A DNA stretch of 64,000 nt, from the NCBI GenBank assembly GCA_964400355.1, contig CAYNTO010000001.1, positions 62,001 to 126,000 of the forward strand. Direction: 5' to 3'. This DNA comes from JACKAL01 sp964400355. Lineage in GTDB: Bacteria > Bdellovibrionota > Bdellovibrionia > Bdellovibrionales > JAGQZY01. A program made the translations under genes and the position numbers. The notes beneath the pieces are model-generated. The model saw only the letters and a program-made list of their open reading frames with translations, was not told where the DNA came from and made no database searches. Shown piece by piece: positions 1 through 9,430 of this stretch. How positions within the stretch are numbered: the stretch's first letter is position 1; every line of letters begins with the position of its first letter.

Positions 1-698
1 CGGTAGATGTCTACGGCAAAGTATTTCTTAACCAACTGTTCAATCATCTCTTCCGGACTGGGTTCGATGATGATGTCCTTGGAAAATTTTGTCGCATCCG
101 CATGATTCACGCCCGTTTGCTCATCGATAGGAACGAGTTTTTCGTTTTTCACAACTTGCGAAATAGCCGAGCGAAATTCGTTATAGATAATACGAATTTC
201 GTCGTATTCACCGCTCGCGTATTGCTCAAGAACTTTGGTGGCAATGTCGGCCGCCATATCATAAGAGATTTCTCGGGCAAGATCGGTGATCACTTCTTTT
301 GCCGGTATACTACGACGGGCAAAATACTCACGGGCTTTTTTACCGACGAAAATCAAATCCACCTTTTCAAAGCGCGAACGATTTTCCTGTAGGTACTGGG
401 CCGTGTATTTGCTGATGTTCGAATTAAATGCCCCGCAAAGGCCGCGGTCACTGGAGACCACAACAAGAAGAAGATTTTTGGGATTGGGACGCTTTTCGAG
501 AAACTTATGAGTCGCTCTCTCGGACGCGGCCAAATCGAAAATCAGCTGCTTGATACCCTGAGCATAGGGGCGCAGATTCACGATGTTGTTTTGCGCACGC
601 TTCAGCTTGGAAGCGGAAACCAGCTTAAGCGCACTCGTGATTTGCTGAGTGTTCTTGGTGCTGTCGATACGTGCGCGTATATCCTTTAAACTTGGCAT
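1..698 (-). CDS. atpG: ATP synthase F1 subunit gamma (3' end beyond window)
   Basis: Central rotor stalk of the F1Fo ATP synthase, coupling Fo rotation to catalysis in the alpha/beta hexamer on the cytoplasmic face. The reading frame starts at ATG 698-696 (MPSLKDIRARIDSTKNTQQI) and stays open to the window edge, giving 232 codons. Gamma subunits are usually about 290 residues, so roughly the last 60 are missing. The N-terminal coiled-coil helix ending in SALKLVSASKLKRA and the internal DRGLCGAFN motif are typical of gamma. It lies 9 bp downstream of atpA in the same direction, as in standard atp operons. atpD and atpC are presumably beyond the left edge. Confidence 0.95.
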   Translation of the reverse strand, partial: MPSLKDIRARIDSTKNTQQITSALKLVSASKLKRAQNNIVNLRPYAQGIKQLIFDLAASERATHKFLEKRPNPKNLLLVVVSSDRGLCGAFNSNISKYTAQYLQENRSRFEKVDLIFVGKKAREYFARRSIPAKEVITDLAREISYDMAADIATKVLEQYASGEYDEIRIIYNEFRSAISQVVKNEKLVPIDEQTGVNHADATKFSKDIIIEPSPEEMIEQLVKKYFAVDIY

Positions 699-707
699 CT
701 ATCTGTC

Positions 708-2228
708 CTATTTGCCGGGTTCAAAAATTGATTTGAACTCTTTAAGTGCGTCTTCGAGCTTCGCTTTGTTTTCGTCGGAAACTTTTTGCTCAGAAGCAAT
801 GCCGCTCACGATTGCGGAGTATTTTTGCTTAAGGAACGTGAGCATCTCTGTTTCGTAGCGACGAACATCTTTAGTGGGATAAGAATCCACATAGCCATTG
901 GAAGCGGCGTAGATCGAGATCACCTGGTCTGCCACTTCGTACGGGCTATATTGGGATTGCTTTAGCAATTCCACGAGGCGCTCTCCGCGCGCAAGCTGTG
1001 CTTTTGATGCCGGATCGAGATCCGATGCAAAAGCGGCGAAAGCCTCGAGGTTTCGATACTGTGCAAGCGAGAGCTTTAATGTACCAGCAACTTGCTTCAT
1101 GGCTTTCGTCTGCGCGGCACCACCCACACGAGAAACCGACTTACCAACAGATACTGCCGGGCGAATACCTTTATAGAAAAGATCGGCCTCAAGGAAGATT
1201 TGTCCATCGGTGATCGAGATCACGTTGGTTGGAATGTATGCGGAAATATCGCCCGCTTGTGTTTCAATGATTGGAAGAGCCGTCAGTGAACCGCCGCCGT
1301 CTTCTTTGGACATTTTTGCTGCACGCTCAAGGAGGCGCGAGTGAACGTAAAACACATCGCCCGGATAGGCTTCACGGCCCGGTGGACGACGGAGAAGAAG
1401 TGACAATTGACGGTAAGCCTGAGCTTGTTTTGTAAGATCGTCGTAAATGATAAGCGCGTGTCCACCGTTATCGCGGTAGTACTCGGCCATGGCCGTTCCA
1501 GCGTAAGGCGCCAAGTATTGAAGAGGTGCCGCAGCGCTTGCGCCGGCGACGATTACGGTTGTGTAGTCGATCGCACCAGAGGCACGAAGCTTTTCAACCA
1601 CCAATGAAATGGTGGATTGTTTTTGCCCGATGGCTACGTAGAAGCATTTTACGTTTTTGCCTTTTTGGTTGATGATCGTGTCGATGGCAATTGCCGTTTT
1701 TCCTGTTTGACGATCGCCAATGATCAACTCGCGCTGACCGCGGCCAATTGGAATCATGGAGTCGATCGCCTTGATTCCGGTTTGTAGTGGCTCGTGAACC
1801 GGTTGACGTTTAACAATACCAGGAGCCTTTACATCGACGACGCGTTTTTCTGTAGCCGTGATGGGGCCTTTACCATCGATCGGTTGGCCGAGAACGTTCA
1901 CCACGCGGCCGAGGAGTCCGTCGCCCACAGGAACTTCCACAATGCGCTTTGTGCGCTTTACAACATCGCCCTCTTTAATCGTTCTATCTTCACCGAAGAT
2001 CACGATACCGGCGGAATCTTTTTCGAGGTTGAGCACCATACCTGTGATGTCGCCTGGAAACTCCACAAGCTCACCGGCCATTGCTGTTTCGAGTCCGTAG
2101 ACGCGCGCAACTCCGTCGCCCACAGAAAGCACTGTTCCTGTTTCGCGAACTTCTAGCTTGGACGTGTAGTTCTTGATTTGTTCTTTTAGAACTCTGCTGA
2201 TCTCATCTGCACGAATTTTCGTTTCCAT
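708..2228 (-). CDS. atpA: ATP synthase F1 subunit alpha
   Basis: Non-catalytic nucleotide-binding subunit of the F1 hexamer. The 506-residue length is normal. The Walker A motif GDRQTGKT lies at residues 171-178, and the N-terminal beta barrel includes the segment SVGDGVARVYGLE. The start ATG 2228-2226 is preceded by a GAGGAG ribosome-binding site and follows the atpH stop codon with no gap, so the two are probably translationally coupled. It belongs to a minus-strand operon in the order b', b, delta, alpha, gamma. Confidence 0.98.
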   Translation of the reverse strand: METKIRADEISRVLKEQIKNYTSKLEVRETGTVLSVGDGVARVYGLETAMAGELVEFPGDITGMVLNLEKDSAGIVIFGEDRTIKEGDVVKRTKRIVEVPVGDGLLGRVVNVLGQPIDGKGPITATEKRVVDVKAPGIVKRQPVHEPLQTGIKAIDSMIPIGRGQRELIIGDRQTGKTAIAIDTIINQKGKNVKCFYVAIGQKQSTISLVVEKLRASGAIDYTTVIVAGASAAAPLQYLAPYAGTAMAEYYRDNGGHALIIYDDLTKQAQAYRQLSLLLRRPPGREAYPGDVFYVHSRLLERAAKMSKEDGGGSLTALPIIETQAGDISAYIPTNVISITDGQIFLEADLFYKGIRPAVSVGKSVSRVGGAAQTKAMKQVAGTLKLSLAQYRNLEAFAAFASDLDPASKAQLARGERLVELLKQSQYSPYEVADQVISIYAASNGYVDSYPTKDVRRYETEMLTFLKQKYSAIVSGIASEQKVSDENKAKLEDALKEFKSIFEPGK

Positions 2229-2768
2229 TTAATTAGAACTCCTCTTTAGGGCCTCACCCATTTTTTGTAATTTAGATTTTAAACTGTCTTCGATAACGTA
2301 GCTGCCAACTTTTGCTTCCACGCCGCCGCGGATCGATTTGTCGACTTTGAAATCGGCCAGAACTGTTTTGCCCAATTTCTTCTCGATGGCTTTTTGAATG
2401 CTGGACTTTTCTGCTGCGGACATTTCTTCGCTGGTCGTGATCTCGCCACGCACTCCCTGTTCACCCGTGCAGGAATCTTTGAATTGCTCGATGATCTCTG
2501 GAAACAAGTGCAGGCGTCCGTTTTTTGCAAGAAGCTTGAGGAAGTCCGCCATGACCGGATCCATTTGTGATGTTCCGAGCGCCGTGGTGACGGCCGCCTC
2601 TTTATCTTGAGCAGAGAACACGGGTGACTTAAAGAACGCTTTGACTTCGGGCTCTTTAAACATCGGAACAAGCATGGCGACCTCTTCTACGAAACGCGCC
2701 ACTTTGTTTTGTTCCTGCGCCATTTCGCAAAATGCGGAGGCATAAGACTGTACGACTTGGGTGCTCAT
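2229..2768 (-). CDS. atpH: ATP synthase F1 subunit delta
   Basis: Peripheral-stalk subunit (OSCP/delta family) that joins the top of F1 to the b subunits. At 179 residues it has the usual size. The N-terminal part (VVQSYASAFCEMAQEQ) and the C-terminal segment KSIRGGVEAKVGSYVIEDS match the family, the latter being the conserved GG(x)nG region near the end. Its start overlaps the stop of the upstream b subunit by 4 bp (ATGA) and its stop abuts atpA. Confidence 0.95.
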   Translation of the reverse strand: MSTQVVQSYASAFCEMAQEQNKVARFVEEVAMLVPMFKEPEVKAFFKSPVFSAQDKEAAVTTALGTSQMDPVMADFLKLLAKNGRLHLFPEIIEQFKDSCTGEQGVRGEITTSEEMSAAEKSSIQKAIEKKLGKTVLADFKVDKSIRGGVEAKVGSYVIEDSLKSKLQKMGEALKRSSN

Positions 2769-3319
2769 ACGGTAGCTCCTTCAACACGACTTGCGAAGCC
2801 GCCGTTCATTTTTGATTTTGTGGCGGCATCGATTGTTTCGAGCTTGGTTTCGGCCGCGGCGAGAGTCATCTCGAGAGCTTCGATACGCAACTTTTCCATG
2901 AGCTTCGAGTAATCAGACTTGAGCTGACCCTCGGCCTCGCTCATCAAACGCTTGGCCTCGTCATTGGCTTTAGCCACTTGATCGCGCATGGCGTTTTCCG
3001 CTTCCGCTTTTGCTTTAGCAAGATTGATTTCGGCATTCTGGCGTAGCTCTAGAGAGCGGCGAACCAGATCAGCGCGCCGGTCTTCGAGTTCTTTTTTTGC
3101 ACGCTCGGTTTCGCGAGCCACGCAGTGGTAGTCTTCGTTGCGTTGCTTGAAGAGAGCCACAACTTTCGGCCCACCAAAATAAATTAGAATTGCAAAGAAC
3201 ACCGCAAGATTGAGCGCCTGGAATTTAACGTCGCTGGGAATCTCCCCGTTGCCGTGCCCGGTAGCCGCAAACGCTGAAAGAGAAGTGAGTGTGATCAGTA
3301 TCGATAGAAAACGTTTCAT
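2765..3319 (-). CDS. atpF: ATP synthase Fo subunit b
   Basis: Peripheral-stalk b subunit, 184 residues. An N-terminal hydrophobic segment ending in LSAFAATG looks like a cleavable signal sequence. A second hydrophobic helix follows (about residues 34-50, LNLAVFFAILIYFGG), then a long charged Ala/Glu/Lys coiled coil. The gene begins within the stop codon of the neighbouring b-like gene (TAATG, one shared base) and overlaps atpH by 4 bp. With the preceding gene it forms a b/b' pair, probably assembling as a heterodimer. The signal-like extension ahead of the membrane anchor is not present in the E. coli protein. Confidence 0.92.
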   Translation of the reverse strand: MKRFLSILITLTSLSAFAATGHGNGEIPSDVKFQALNLAVFFAILIYFGGPKVVALFKQRNEDYHCVARETERAKKELEDRRADLVRRSLELRQNAEINLAKAKAEAENAMRDQVAKANDEAKRLMSEAEGQLKSDYSKLMEKLRIEALEMTLAAAETKLETIDAATKSKMNGGFASRVEGATV

Positions 3320-3762
3320 TATTGGGTCAGCCTTTCCACCATGGCCGTGCCAAGATCAGGAACGTAGGTCTTCATCTCATTACGAGCTTGCCCAAAGGCC
3401 GTGTCGATAGAGGCCTTGCCTTCGCTCAGCGATTTCTGAGCTGTGGCGTGGCCGGTTTCGATAATGCGAGTCGCCTCTTTGGCACCTTCCGTTTTTTTTG
3501 CGTTAAAGACCTCTTTGATCTTTTCGTTTTGCGCCTTGGCTTCGGTCGAGTACTGGGATTCTAAAAATTCGATGTCGGCCTTCATTTCCTTGGCCACGTC
3601 GGCATGACCCACCGTGCGTTTGCGGCGTTCGATGTACGCAGCCAAATACGGATTGAAAATGAAGTATTTAAGAAAAGTAAATGCCACCAAAAACACAGCC
3701 ATTTGAATAAAAACTGTTTGGTCGACACCCAAAGAAACTAGGATATTGATGATTTCGCCCAT
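3319..3762 (-). CDS. ATP synthase Fo subunit b' (second b-type subunit)
   Basis: First gene of the minus-strand atp operon, 147 residues. A single N-terminal membrane helix (about residues 14-33, TVFIQMAVFLVAFTFLKYFI) is followed by NPYLAAYIERRK and a charged coiled coil, the layout of b/b' subunits. It is shorter than the following b gene and lacks a signal-like leader. Paired b and b' genes are known from photosynthetic bacteria and several former deltaproteobacterial lineages, where the stalk is a heterodimer. Which of the two should be called b' is a matter of convention here. Confidence 0.88.
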   Translation of the reverse strand: MGEIINILVSLGVDQTVFIQMAVFLVAFTFLKYFIFNPYLAAYIERRKRTVGHADVAKEMKADIEFLESQYSTEAKAQNEKIKEVFNAKKTEGAKEATRIIETGHATAQKSLSEGKASIDTAFGQARNEMKTYVPDLGTAMVERLTQ

Positions 3763-3791
3763 TGTATTCCACTCGAGATAGTTTTGAGATG

Positions 3792-3820
3792 GATTTAGTC
3801 TCTAGGTCGTTTTGGGTCAA
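3792..3820 (-). promoter_or_regulatory. Candidate promoter of the atpF'FHAG operon
   Basis: On the minus strand a -35-like TTGACC (3820-3815) and a -10-like TAAATC (3797-3792) are separated by exactly 17 bp. Transcription would begin near 3785, leaving a leader of about 23 nt before the b' start codon. The -35 is a good match but the -10 matches only about half of the consensus, so this is tentative. Confidence 0.35.
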
Positions 3821-3895
3821 GCCAAAATACATTTATATAGATGTGAGGTGGATGCCCCACCATCGATCGGATCAGAGACTTGGAAGGCCGCTCGA

Positions 3896-4252
3896 CTAAA
3901 GCATTGCGTCTTGCTGCGTCGACGATGTTCCCTCGAACGAAACGCCCTCTTCGATTTTTAAATTGGGCGAAGACACCGCGCCTTTGAAAAATCCAGGGGA
4001 CAACATACTCACGCGCTTCGCTGCGCGCACTGTACCTTCGACTGTGCCACGAAGGACCAGTTCGCCGACAAACACCTCGCCCTCAACAACCCCACCTTCG
4101 TCCACAATGAGTGTGCCTTCAGAGCGGATTTCACCCTTAAAGGATCCGCCGATTTTCAGCGTGCCGTCGAAGGTGAGAACCCCCTCGAAACGAGTGCCCG
4201 GCTGAAGATAACCTATGTTGACGTTGGTCGAGTCTGGATTTTTTGATGCCAT
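3896..4252 (-). CDS. Bactofilin family cytoskeletal protein
   Basis: A 118-residue protein of the bactofilin (DUF583) family, which polymerises into filaments as a right-handed beta helix without nucleotide. The middle consists of repeating short beta turns (FEGVLTFDGTLKIGG, GEIRSEGTLIVDEGG, VEGEVFVGELVLRG, VEGTVRAAKRVSM), the repeat pattern of the family, flanked by short disordered ends. It lies directly downstream of parB on the same strand. Bactofilins adjoin ParABC genes in Myxococcus, where they position the chromosome partition machinery. A role in organising ParB/parS or the cell pole is therefore a reasonable inference. Confidence 0.88.
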   Translation of the reverse strand: MASKNPDSTNVNIGYLQPGTRFEGVLTFDGTLKIGGSFKGEIRSEGTLIVDEGGVVEGEVFVGELVLRGTVEGTVRAAKRVSMLSPGFFKGAVSSPNLKIEEGVSFEGTSSTQQDAML

Positions 4253-4276
4253 GAGGTCCTGCTGTCCTAAAAAAAT

Positions 4277-5276
4277 CTATTTATTAATAGTATCAAAAAT
4301 TTTGGTGAGTTCGTCGTCACTATAGAACTGAATGACGATCTTACCACGCCCACCGAAATAATCGATTTTCACTTTTGTGCCCAGTTTTTTCTGTAAGTCT
4401 TCGCCCATGCTGTGAACCAGTTGGGTGTGGAGATCTTTGTTCTCGTCGCTCTCTTTGAGCTCACCTTTTTTGGCCTTAGCGACCTCTTTTTCCACCGCGC
4501 GAACACTTAAGCCTTTTTTAAGGATATCCTTGGTGAGTGCGCGCTGAAGTTCGGAGTTTTCTAAGCCCAATAAGGCCTTTGCGTGTCCTGCAGAAATTTT
4601 TTGTTCGCGCAAAAGATCGCGAATATCTTTGGGGAGCATCAATAGGCGCATGGAGTTTGTGATCGTCGCTCGATCTTTACCCATTCTCTCTGCTAGGGCT
4701 TGATGGGTGTAATTGTGATCGTTGAGAAGTTGACTATAAGCTTCGGCCTCTTCAATGGGGTTTAAATCCTCGCGCTGAATGTTTTCAATGAGTGCCCACT
4801 CACGGACCTGTTTGTTATCAGCTTCTTTAAGAATTACAGGGACTTCACGCAGTCCGGCGAGTTGCGCAGCTCTCCAGCGACGCTCTCCCGCGATGATCTC
4901 ATATTGGCCATCTTCGCGTTTTCGCGCAATGATCGGCTGGAGGATTCCCTGTTCTTTGATCGAATGAGAGAGTTCCGCCAATTTCTCCTGGTCGAAATCT
5001 TTGCGCGGTTGATCTTTGTTCGCCTCAACTTTTGCGATGTCGATGCTCCAGATGCGCTGCTTGAAAGGTACAGAATCAACGTTTGCCGTGGCCTGCTGGG
5101 CTGGGGCTGAGGGCGTCACCTCGGCTGTCGGCGTGGCCGTTGGGACGGGCGCAGTTTCGGCTTTTTGTGGAACCGCAGAATCAGAGACCACATCGGACAC
5201 CGTGCCGGGATCGCTGATTTCCTCAGTGAAAAGACTTCCCAGGCCACGGCCTAAACCTTTTTTCTTTTGGTTTTTA

Positions 5277-5284
<8 letters not shown>
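4277..5284 (-). CDS. parB: Chromosome partitioning protein ParB
   Basis: CTP-dependent clamp that loads at parS and spreads on origin-proximal DNA. It has a basic N-terminal ParA-interacting segment (KKKGLGRGLGSLF), a low-complexity linker, then the N-terminal ParB domain with QPRKDF and the CTP-binding GERRWRAA motif. The helix-turn-helix region (LAERMGKDRATITNSMRLL) and a C-terminal dimerisation domain follow. Two in-frame ATGs occur at 5290 and 5284. A GGAG lies 6 nt before the second and touches the first, so 5284 is preferred (335 residues). It overlaps the end of parA. Three candidate parS sites lie 0.9-1.6 kb away. Confidence 0.96.
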
Positions 5285-6083
<799 letters not shown>

Positions 6084-6160
6084 TGTGCCTCCTCGATGGG
6101 ATCTTTTGGATCCAACATCCTTGTTGTTGCTGGTCGCTGGGAAAATTACTTTTTTCCTAC

Positions 6161-6190
6161 TCGACTTAAAAAAGTACTCTCTCCTATAAG
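6161..6190 (+). promoter_or_regulatory. Candidate promoter for the parS-flanked lipoprotein gene
   Basis: A -35-like TCGACT (6161-6166) and a -10-like TATAAG (6185-6190) are spaced by 18 bp. Transcription would begin near 6197, so the 33-nt leader would contain the first parS site. The -10 matches consensus at five of six positions. Only one plus-strand gene is available for it to serve. Confidence 0.4.
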
Positions 6191-6211
6191 TTTTTCAACA
6201 AAATAAACCGA

Positions 6212-6227
6212 TGTTCTACGTGGAACA
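6212..6227. promoter_or_regulatory. parS site 1 (ParB binding), overlapping a translation start region
   Basis: TGTTCTACGTGGAACA is a 16-bp near-palindrome differing at one base from the perfect site at 6844-6859, and it resembles the widely conserved parS element built on TGTTNCACGTGNAACA. It ends 2 bp before the ATG of the lipoprotein gene, and its right half (GTGGA) sits where the ribosome-binding site should be. Confidence 0.85.
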
Positions 6228-6229
6228 CT

Positions 6230-6784
6230 ATGATTTTTTTTAAGCTGCGTTTAAATTCATTCTTAGCCTTGCTCTCCTGCGCAACGCTTCTTATTTCCTG
6301 CTTGGAAAAGAAGGCGCCCGAGTCTATCCCCGCAAGAGTGGAGGATGATAAAGTGTCCGAGATGATTCAAAAAGAAATCGCTGTTCTTGAATTGGATAGA
6401 GCGAGTATGGCCTCGCGTTTGGAATCTACTCAGCAATCGTTGGACGAGAACGCGCTACGCCCCGCCACCCAGGAATACACTCGGAAAGAATACTTCCAGT
6501 ATGAAAAGATGGCCCGACAGATTGATCAGCAGATAGACTTCCTTAAAATCCGCAAAGCTCTCCGCGAAAAAGACGTGTTTGAACGTCTAAAGAAAGGTCT
6601 TACTCTCAAAGATTTGGAAAATGAGCTGGCCGAGTACGAAATGAACGCCAAGGCCAACACAAAATCCTACCCATGGCGGAAATTGCCGAAGGTTGAGAAG
6701 AGTAAAGATCCGAAAAAAGAAAAAGAGGGTGCAGAGTCAGCTCACGGCGAAGAAAAGCCAGAAGAATCTAAGGGCGGACACTAA
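6230..6784 (+). CDS. Predicted lipoprotein with charged coiled-coil body, between parS sites
   Basis: No family recognised. The 184-residue product starts with a lipoprotein signal peptide (lipobox LISC, modified Cys24). A strongly charged, probably helical body follows, with repeated Glu/Lys/Arg/Gln segments (about residues 40-140), then a Lys/Glu-rich disordered tail from about residue 150 (KDPKKEKEGAE). It is the only plus-strand gene between parA and dnaA. parS 1 abuts its start codon and parS 2 and 3 lie just after its stop, so ParB loading could affect its expression. No good Shine-Dalgarno exists apart from the parS half-site. The lipid anchor implies attachment to the inner or outer membrane facing the periplasm. 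Confidence 0.8.
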   Translation: MIFFKLRLNSFLALLSCATLLISCLEKKAPESIPARVEDDKVSEMIQKEIAVLELDRASMASRLESTQQSLDENALRPATQEYTRKEYFQYEKMARQIDQQIDFLKIRKALREKDVFERLKKGLTLKDLENELAEYEMNAKANTKSYPWRKLPKVEKSKDPKKEKEGAESAHGEEKPEESKGGH

Positions 6785-6792
6785 TTTCGTAC

Positions 6793-6808
6793 GGTTCCAC
6801 GTGGAACC
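6793..6808. promoter_or_regulatory. parS site 2 (ParB binding)
   Basis: GGTTCCACGTGGAACC is a perfect 16-bp palindrome sharing the 14-bp core GTTCCACGTGGAAC with parS 3. It lies in the 90-bp convergent gap between the lipoprotein gene and rsmG. Confidence 0.88.
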
Positions 6809-6842
6809 ATGAATACTCACATGAATATCCTATGCCCATTGG

Positions 6843-6860
6843 CTGTTCCACGTGGAACAG
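6843..6860. promoter_or_regulatory. parS site 3 (ParB binding)
   Basis: CTGTTCCACGTGGAACAG is a perfect 18-bp palindrome and the best parS match in the window. It starts 34 bp after the end of parS 2 and lies just beyond the rsmG stop codon. All three sites are 7-8 kb from the proposed origin, a usual place for parS. Confidence 0.92.
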
Positions 6861-6874
6861 CTCTGCATATCCAT

Positions 6875-7516
6875 TTACTTTATTTTTTTAGCGAGTACGA
6901 TATTGCGCTTTATAGTGCTATCGGGAAGAACATACCCGCCTGCCGACTGGATATCCCAATGACTAAACACTTGAGTAGGACAGTTGGCCAGCTCTGTGGT
7001 CCAAGTATCTGATTTGAAATGAAAGAAGCGAGCCCCCTCGTCAAAGAGACTACTCATTTGGATAAGCAGAGTAGGCAAACTGCCTAGGGCGCGGGTGATG
7101 GCGGTTTGCACGGACGCCTTAGGCAGAGACTCATAGGGCCGCGTTAGCACCGTCACATTGGTGAGTTTAAGATCCCCAGCAACATGTTTCATGAATTCCG
7201 ACTTGCGCACGTCGCGATCGACCAAGAACACTTTAAGATCGGGCCTGAGGATCGCTAGAACGAGCCCTGGGAAGCCGTTCCCACTTCCGAAGTCATAGAC
7301 GTCACCTTGGAGCTCCGAATGGCCCCAGCAGATCTCTAGGCCGTACACGGAGTCCGCAAAATGCTGTTTTCCCGCAAATGCTGCTGTAGATTTGGACACC
7401 AAATTTAATGTTGCATTAAAAGCGAGCAGAATTTCATAATATCGACGTAGTTTAGTCAGCGCGTCAGGTTTGACGCTGGGCAGATAGATCTCAAGTTGGT
7501 CGATGTCGGTTTGCAT
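6875..7516 (-). CDS. rsmG: 16S rRNA (guanine-N7-)-methyltransferase RsmG
   Basis: SAM-dependent methylation of G527 of 16S rRNA (E. coli numbering). At 213 residues it is close to the usual 207. The SAM-binding glycine motif VYDFGSGNGFPGLVLAI is followed by VFLVDRDVRKSEFM, both characteristic of the GidB fold. It overlaps the end of mnmG by 26 bp and is last in the long minus-strand operon coming from the rpmH side, the conserved mnmG-rsmG pair. Confidence 0.95.
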   Translation of the reverse strand: MQTDIDQLEIYLPSVKPDALTKLRRYYEILLAFNATLNLVSKSTAAFAGKQHFADSVYGLEICWGHSELQGDVYDFGSGNGFPGLVLAILRPDLKVFLVDRDVRKSEFMKHVAGDLKLTNVTVLTRPYESLPKASVQTAITRALGSLPTLLIQMSSLFDEGARFFHFKSDTWTTELANCPTQVFSHWDIQSAGGYVLPDSTIKRNIVLAKKIK

Positions 7517-9383
7517 TGTTATCCCTGTGTAGTTTCAAGTGGATCAATATTGCCTGAATTGCCGAGGGATTAACACCACTAATTCTCTGCGCCTGGCCGA
7601 TGGACAGAGGTTGGATGCGCGAAAGCTTCTCAGTTTCCTCTCGGGAGAGGCCACGAATGCTCATATACGGAATATCGCGCGGAATTTTTACGTCCTCAAG
7701 TTTACTCGCGATACGAATCAATTCTTTTTGCCGGGAAATGTACCCTTCGTACTTCACATCGACTTCGACAGCCTCATAGACATCTTCGTCATACGGATCT
7801 ATCAAACCAAATTGAGCGAGATCCTTGAATTCGACTTCATTTCTGCGCAGTAATTCTTTAAGAGAAATTTGTTTTAGAATTCCTGGAGTGCCCATCTGGC
7901 GTAGCTTTCCAAGCGTTTGCTCCGTGGGAGAAATTTTAATTGTCTCGAGCTGGTGGCGAATCTTTGCCCGTTGCTCAAGAATCGACGAAAGTCGGCGTTT
8001 GTAGTCGTCGTCGAGCAATCCCACACTGACTGCGCGCTCAAAAAGTCTCTCAATCGTGTTGTCTTCACGGAGATGAAGGCGATGTTCAGCGCGTGAGGTA
8101 AACATACGGTATGGCTCGCGCGTCCCTTTAGTGACTAAATCATCCACCAAAACACCGATGTATGCTTCATCACGGCGAAGAATGAACGGCTCCTGACCAT
8201 CAATGCTGAGAGCGGCGTTCACACCAGCAAGTAAACCTTGTCCGGCGGCCTCTTCATAACCGCTTGTCCCATTGATTTGACCTGCCAAATAGAGATTTTT
8301 TAATCCGCGTGACTCGAGAGTCGGCCAAATTTGTGTCGGCTCCACACAGTCATACTCGACGGCGTAACCATGGCGTATGACTTTTACGTTTTCCAAACCA
8401 GGAATGGTTTTTAGAAACTCTTCCTGCACCTCTTCCGGTAAGCTTGTGGAAATTCCCTGGAGATATATGGAATCTGTGCGCACTCCCTCAGGTTCAAGGA
8501 AAGTTTGGTGCGAAATTTTTTCCGCGAATCGTGTGACTTTGTCTTCGATGCTCGGACAGTATCGTGGCCCAAGTCCCTCGATTTGCCCGGAGTACATTGG
8601 AGACTTATCGAGATTGGCGCGAATCACGTCGTGAGTGCGCTCATTGGTATTGCTAAGAAAACAGGCAACCTGAGGTAATAAAAACTGTTTACTGCTGCGA
8701 AAACTAAATGGGAAAAAAATTTCGTCGCCGTATTGTGGCGTCGTTTTCGTCCAATCGATCGAGTCCTTATGCAACCTAGGGGGCGTTCCGGTCTTAAGAC
8801 GGAGCACTTTAAAGCCTTCTGCGGCCAATTGGTCAGAAATGCCCACCGTGGCCTTGTCTCCGACCCTGCCACCTTCGATGCGCTTGTTCCCAATGTGCAT
8901 CACACCCCGCATGAAGGTGCCCGTGGTGAGAATTACGGCATGGGCAGAGATGGCCGAACCGTCTTCAAGGACAACTCCCCCGACCACCTTGTTTTTAATA
9001 ACAAGCGTCTTTGCTTCCGCCTCTAAAACGCGAATATTTTTATGGTTTGTAACAACTGCCCCGATAGAATCGCAGTATAAATCTTTGTCGCACTGGGCGC
9101 GGGAGCCGCGAACGGCGGGGCCTTTTTTTGAATTCAGTCGCTTAAACTGGACGCACGTCTGGTCGGCAGCCACACCCATGGCGCCACCAAGGATATCCAC
9201 CTCTCGAACGATATTGCCTTTGGCCAAACCTCCGATGGACGGATTACAACTCATAAAACCCAAACGGTCGATTCGGGTGGTGATCAGGAGAACAGATTTC
9301 TCCATACGGGCCGCCGCCAAACAGGCTTCAACTCCTGCATGACCTCCGCCAACCACAATCACATCAAAATCAAAGGATTCCAT
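7491..9383 (-). CDS. mnmG: tRNA uridine-5-carboxymethylaminomethyl modification enzyme MnmG (GidA)
   Basis: FAD-dependent partner of MnmE in making cmnm5U34 in tRNA anticodons. The 630-residue length is typical. It has the N-terminal FAD-binding motif GGGHAG (residues 12-17), the GGLAKGNIVREVD region, the GPRYCPSIEDKV signature, AGQINGTSGYEEAAGQG, and a C-terminal helical domain ending in SGVNPSAIQAIL. It lies between mnmE and rsmG in the same direction, and its 3' end overlaps rsmG. Confidence 0.98.
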   Translation of the reverse strand: MESFDFDVIVVGGGHAGVEACLAAARMEKSVLLITTRIDRLGFMSCNPSIGGLAKGNIVREVDILGGAMGVAADQTCVQFKRLNSKKGPAVRGSRAQCDKDLYCDSIGAVVTNHKNIRVLEAEAKTLVIKNKVVGGVVLEDGSAISAHAVILTTGTFMRGVMHIGNKRIEGGRVGDKATVGISDQLAAEGFKVLRLKTGTPPRLHKDSIDWTKTTPQYGDEIFFPFSFRSSKQFLLPQVACFLSNTNERTHDVIRANLDKSPMYSGQIEGLGPRYCPSIEDKVTRFAEKISHQTFLEPEGVRTDSIYLQGISTSLPEEVQEEFLKTIPGLENVKVIRHGYAVEYDCVEPTQIWPTLESRGLKNLYLAGQINGTSGYEEAAGQGLLAGVNAALSIDGQEPFILRRDEAYIGVLVDDLVTKGTREPYRMFTSRAEHRLHLREDNTIERLFERAVSVGLLDDDYKRRLSSILEQRAKIRHQLETIKISPTEQTLGKLRQMGTPGILKQISLKELLRRNEVEFKDLAQFGLIDPYDEDVYEAVEVDVKYEGYISRQKELIRIASKLEDVKIPRDIPYMSIRGLSREETEKLSRIQPLSIGQAQRISGVNPSAIQAILIHLKLHRDNNANRHRPT

Positions 9384-9430
9384 AAGTGCCCGAATTTAGT
9401 AAGTTTTTAAAATATAGGGTTGTGCGCGGG

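Noticed and set aside
3847..3861. GGTGG-ATGCC-CCACC dyad as a terminator of the bactofilin gene
   Set aside because: Stem of only 5 bp and no T run on the minus strand.
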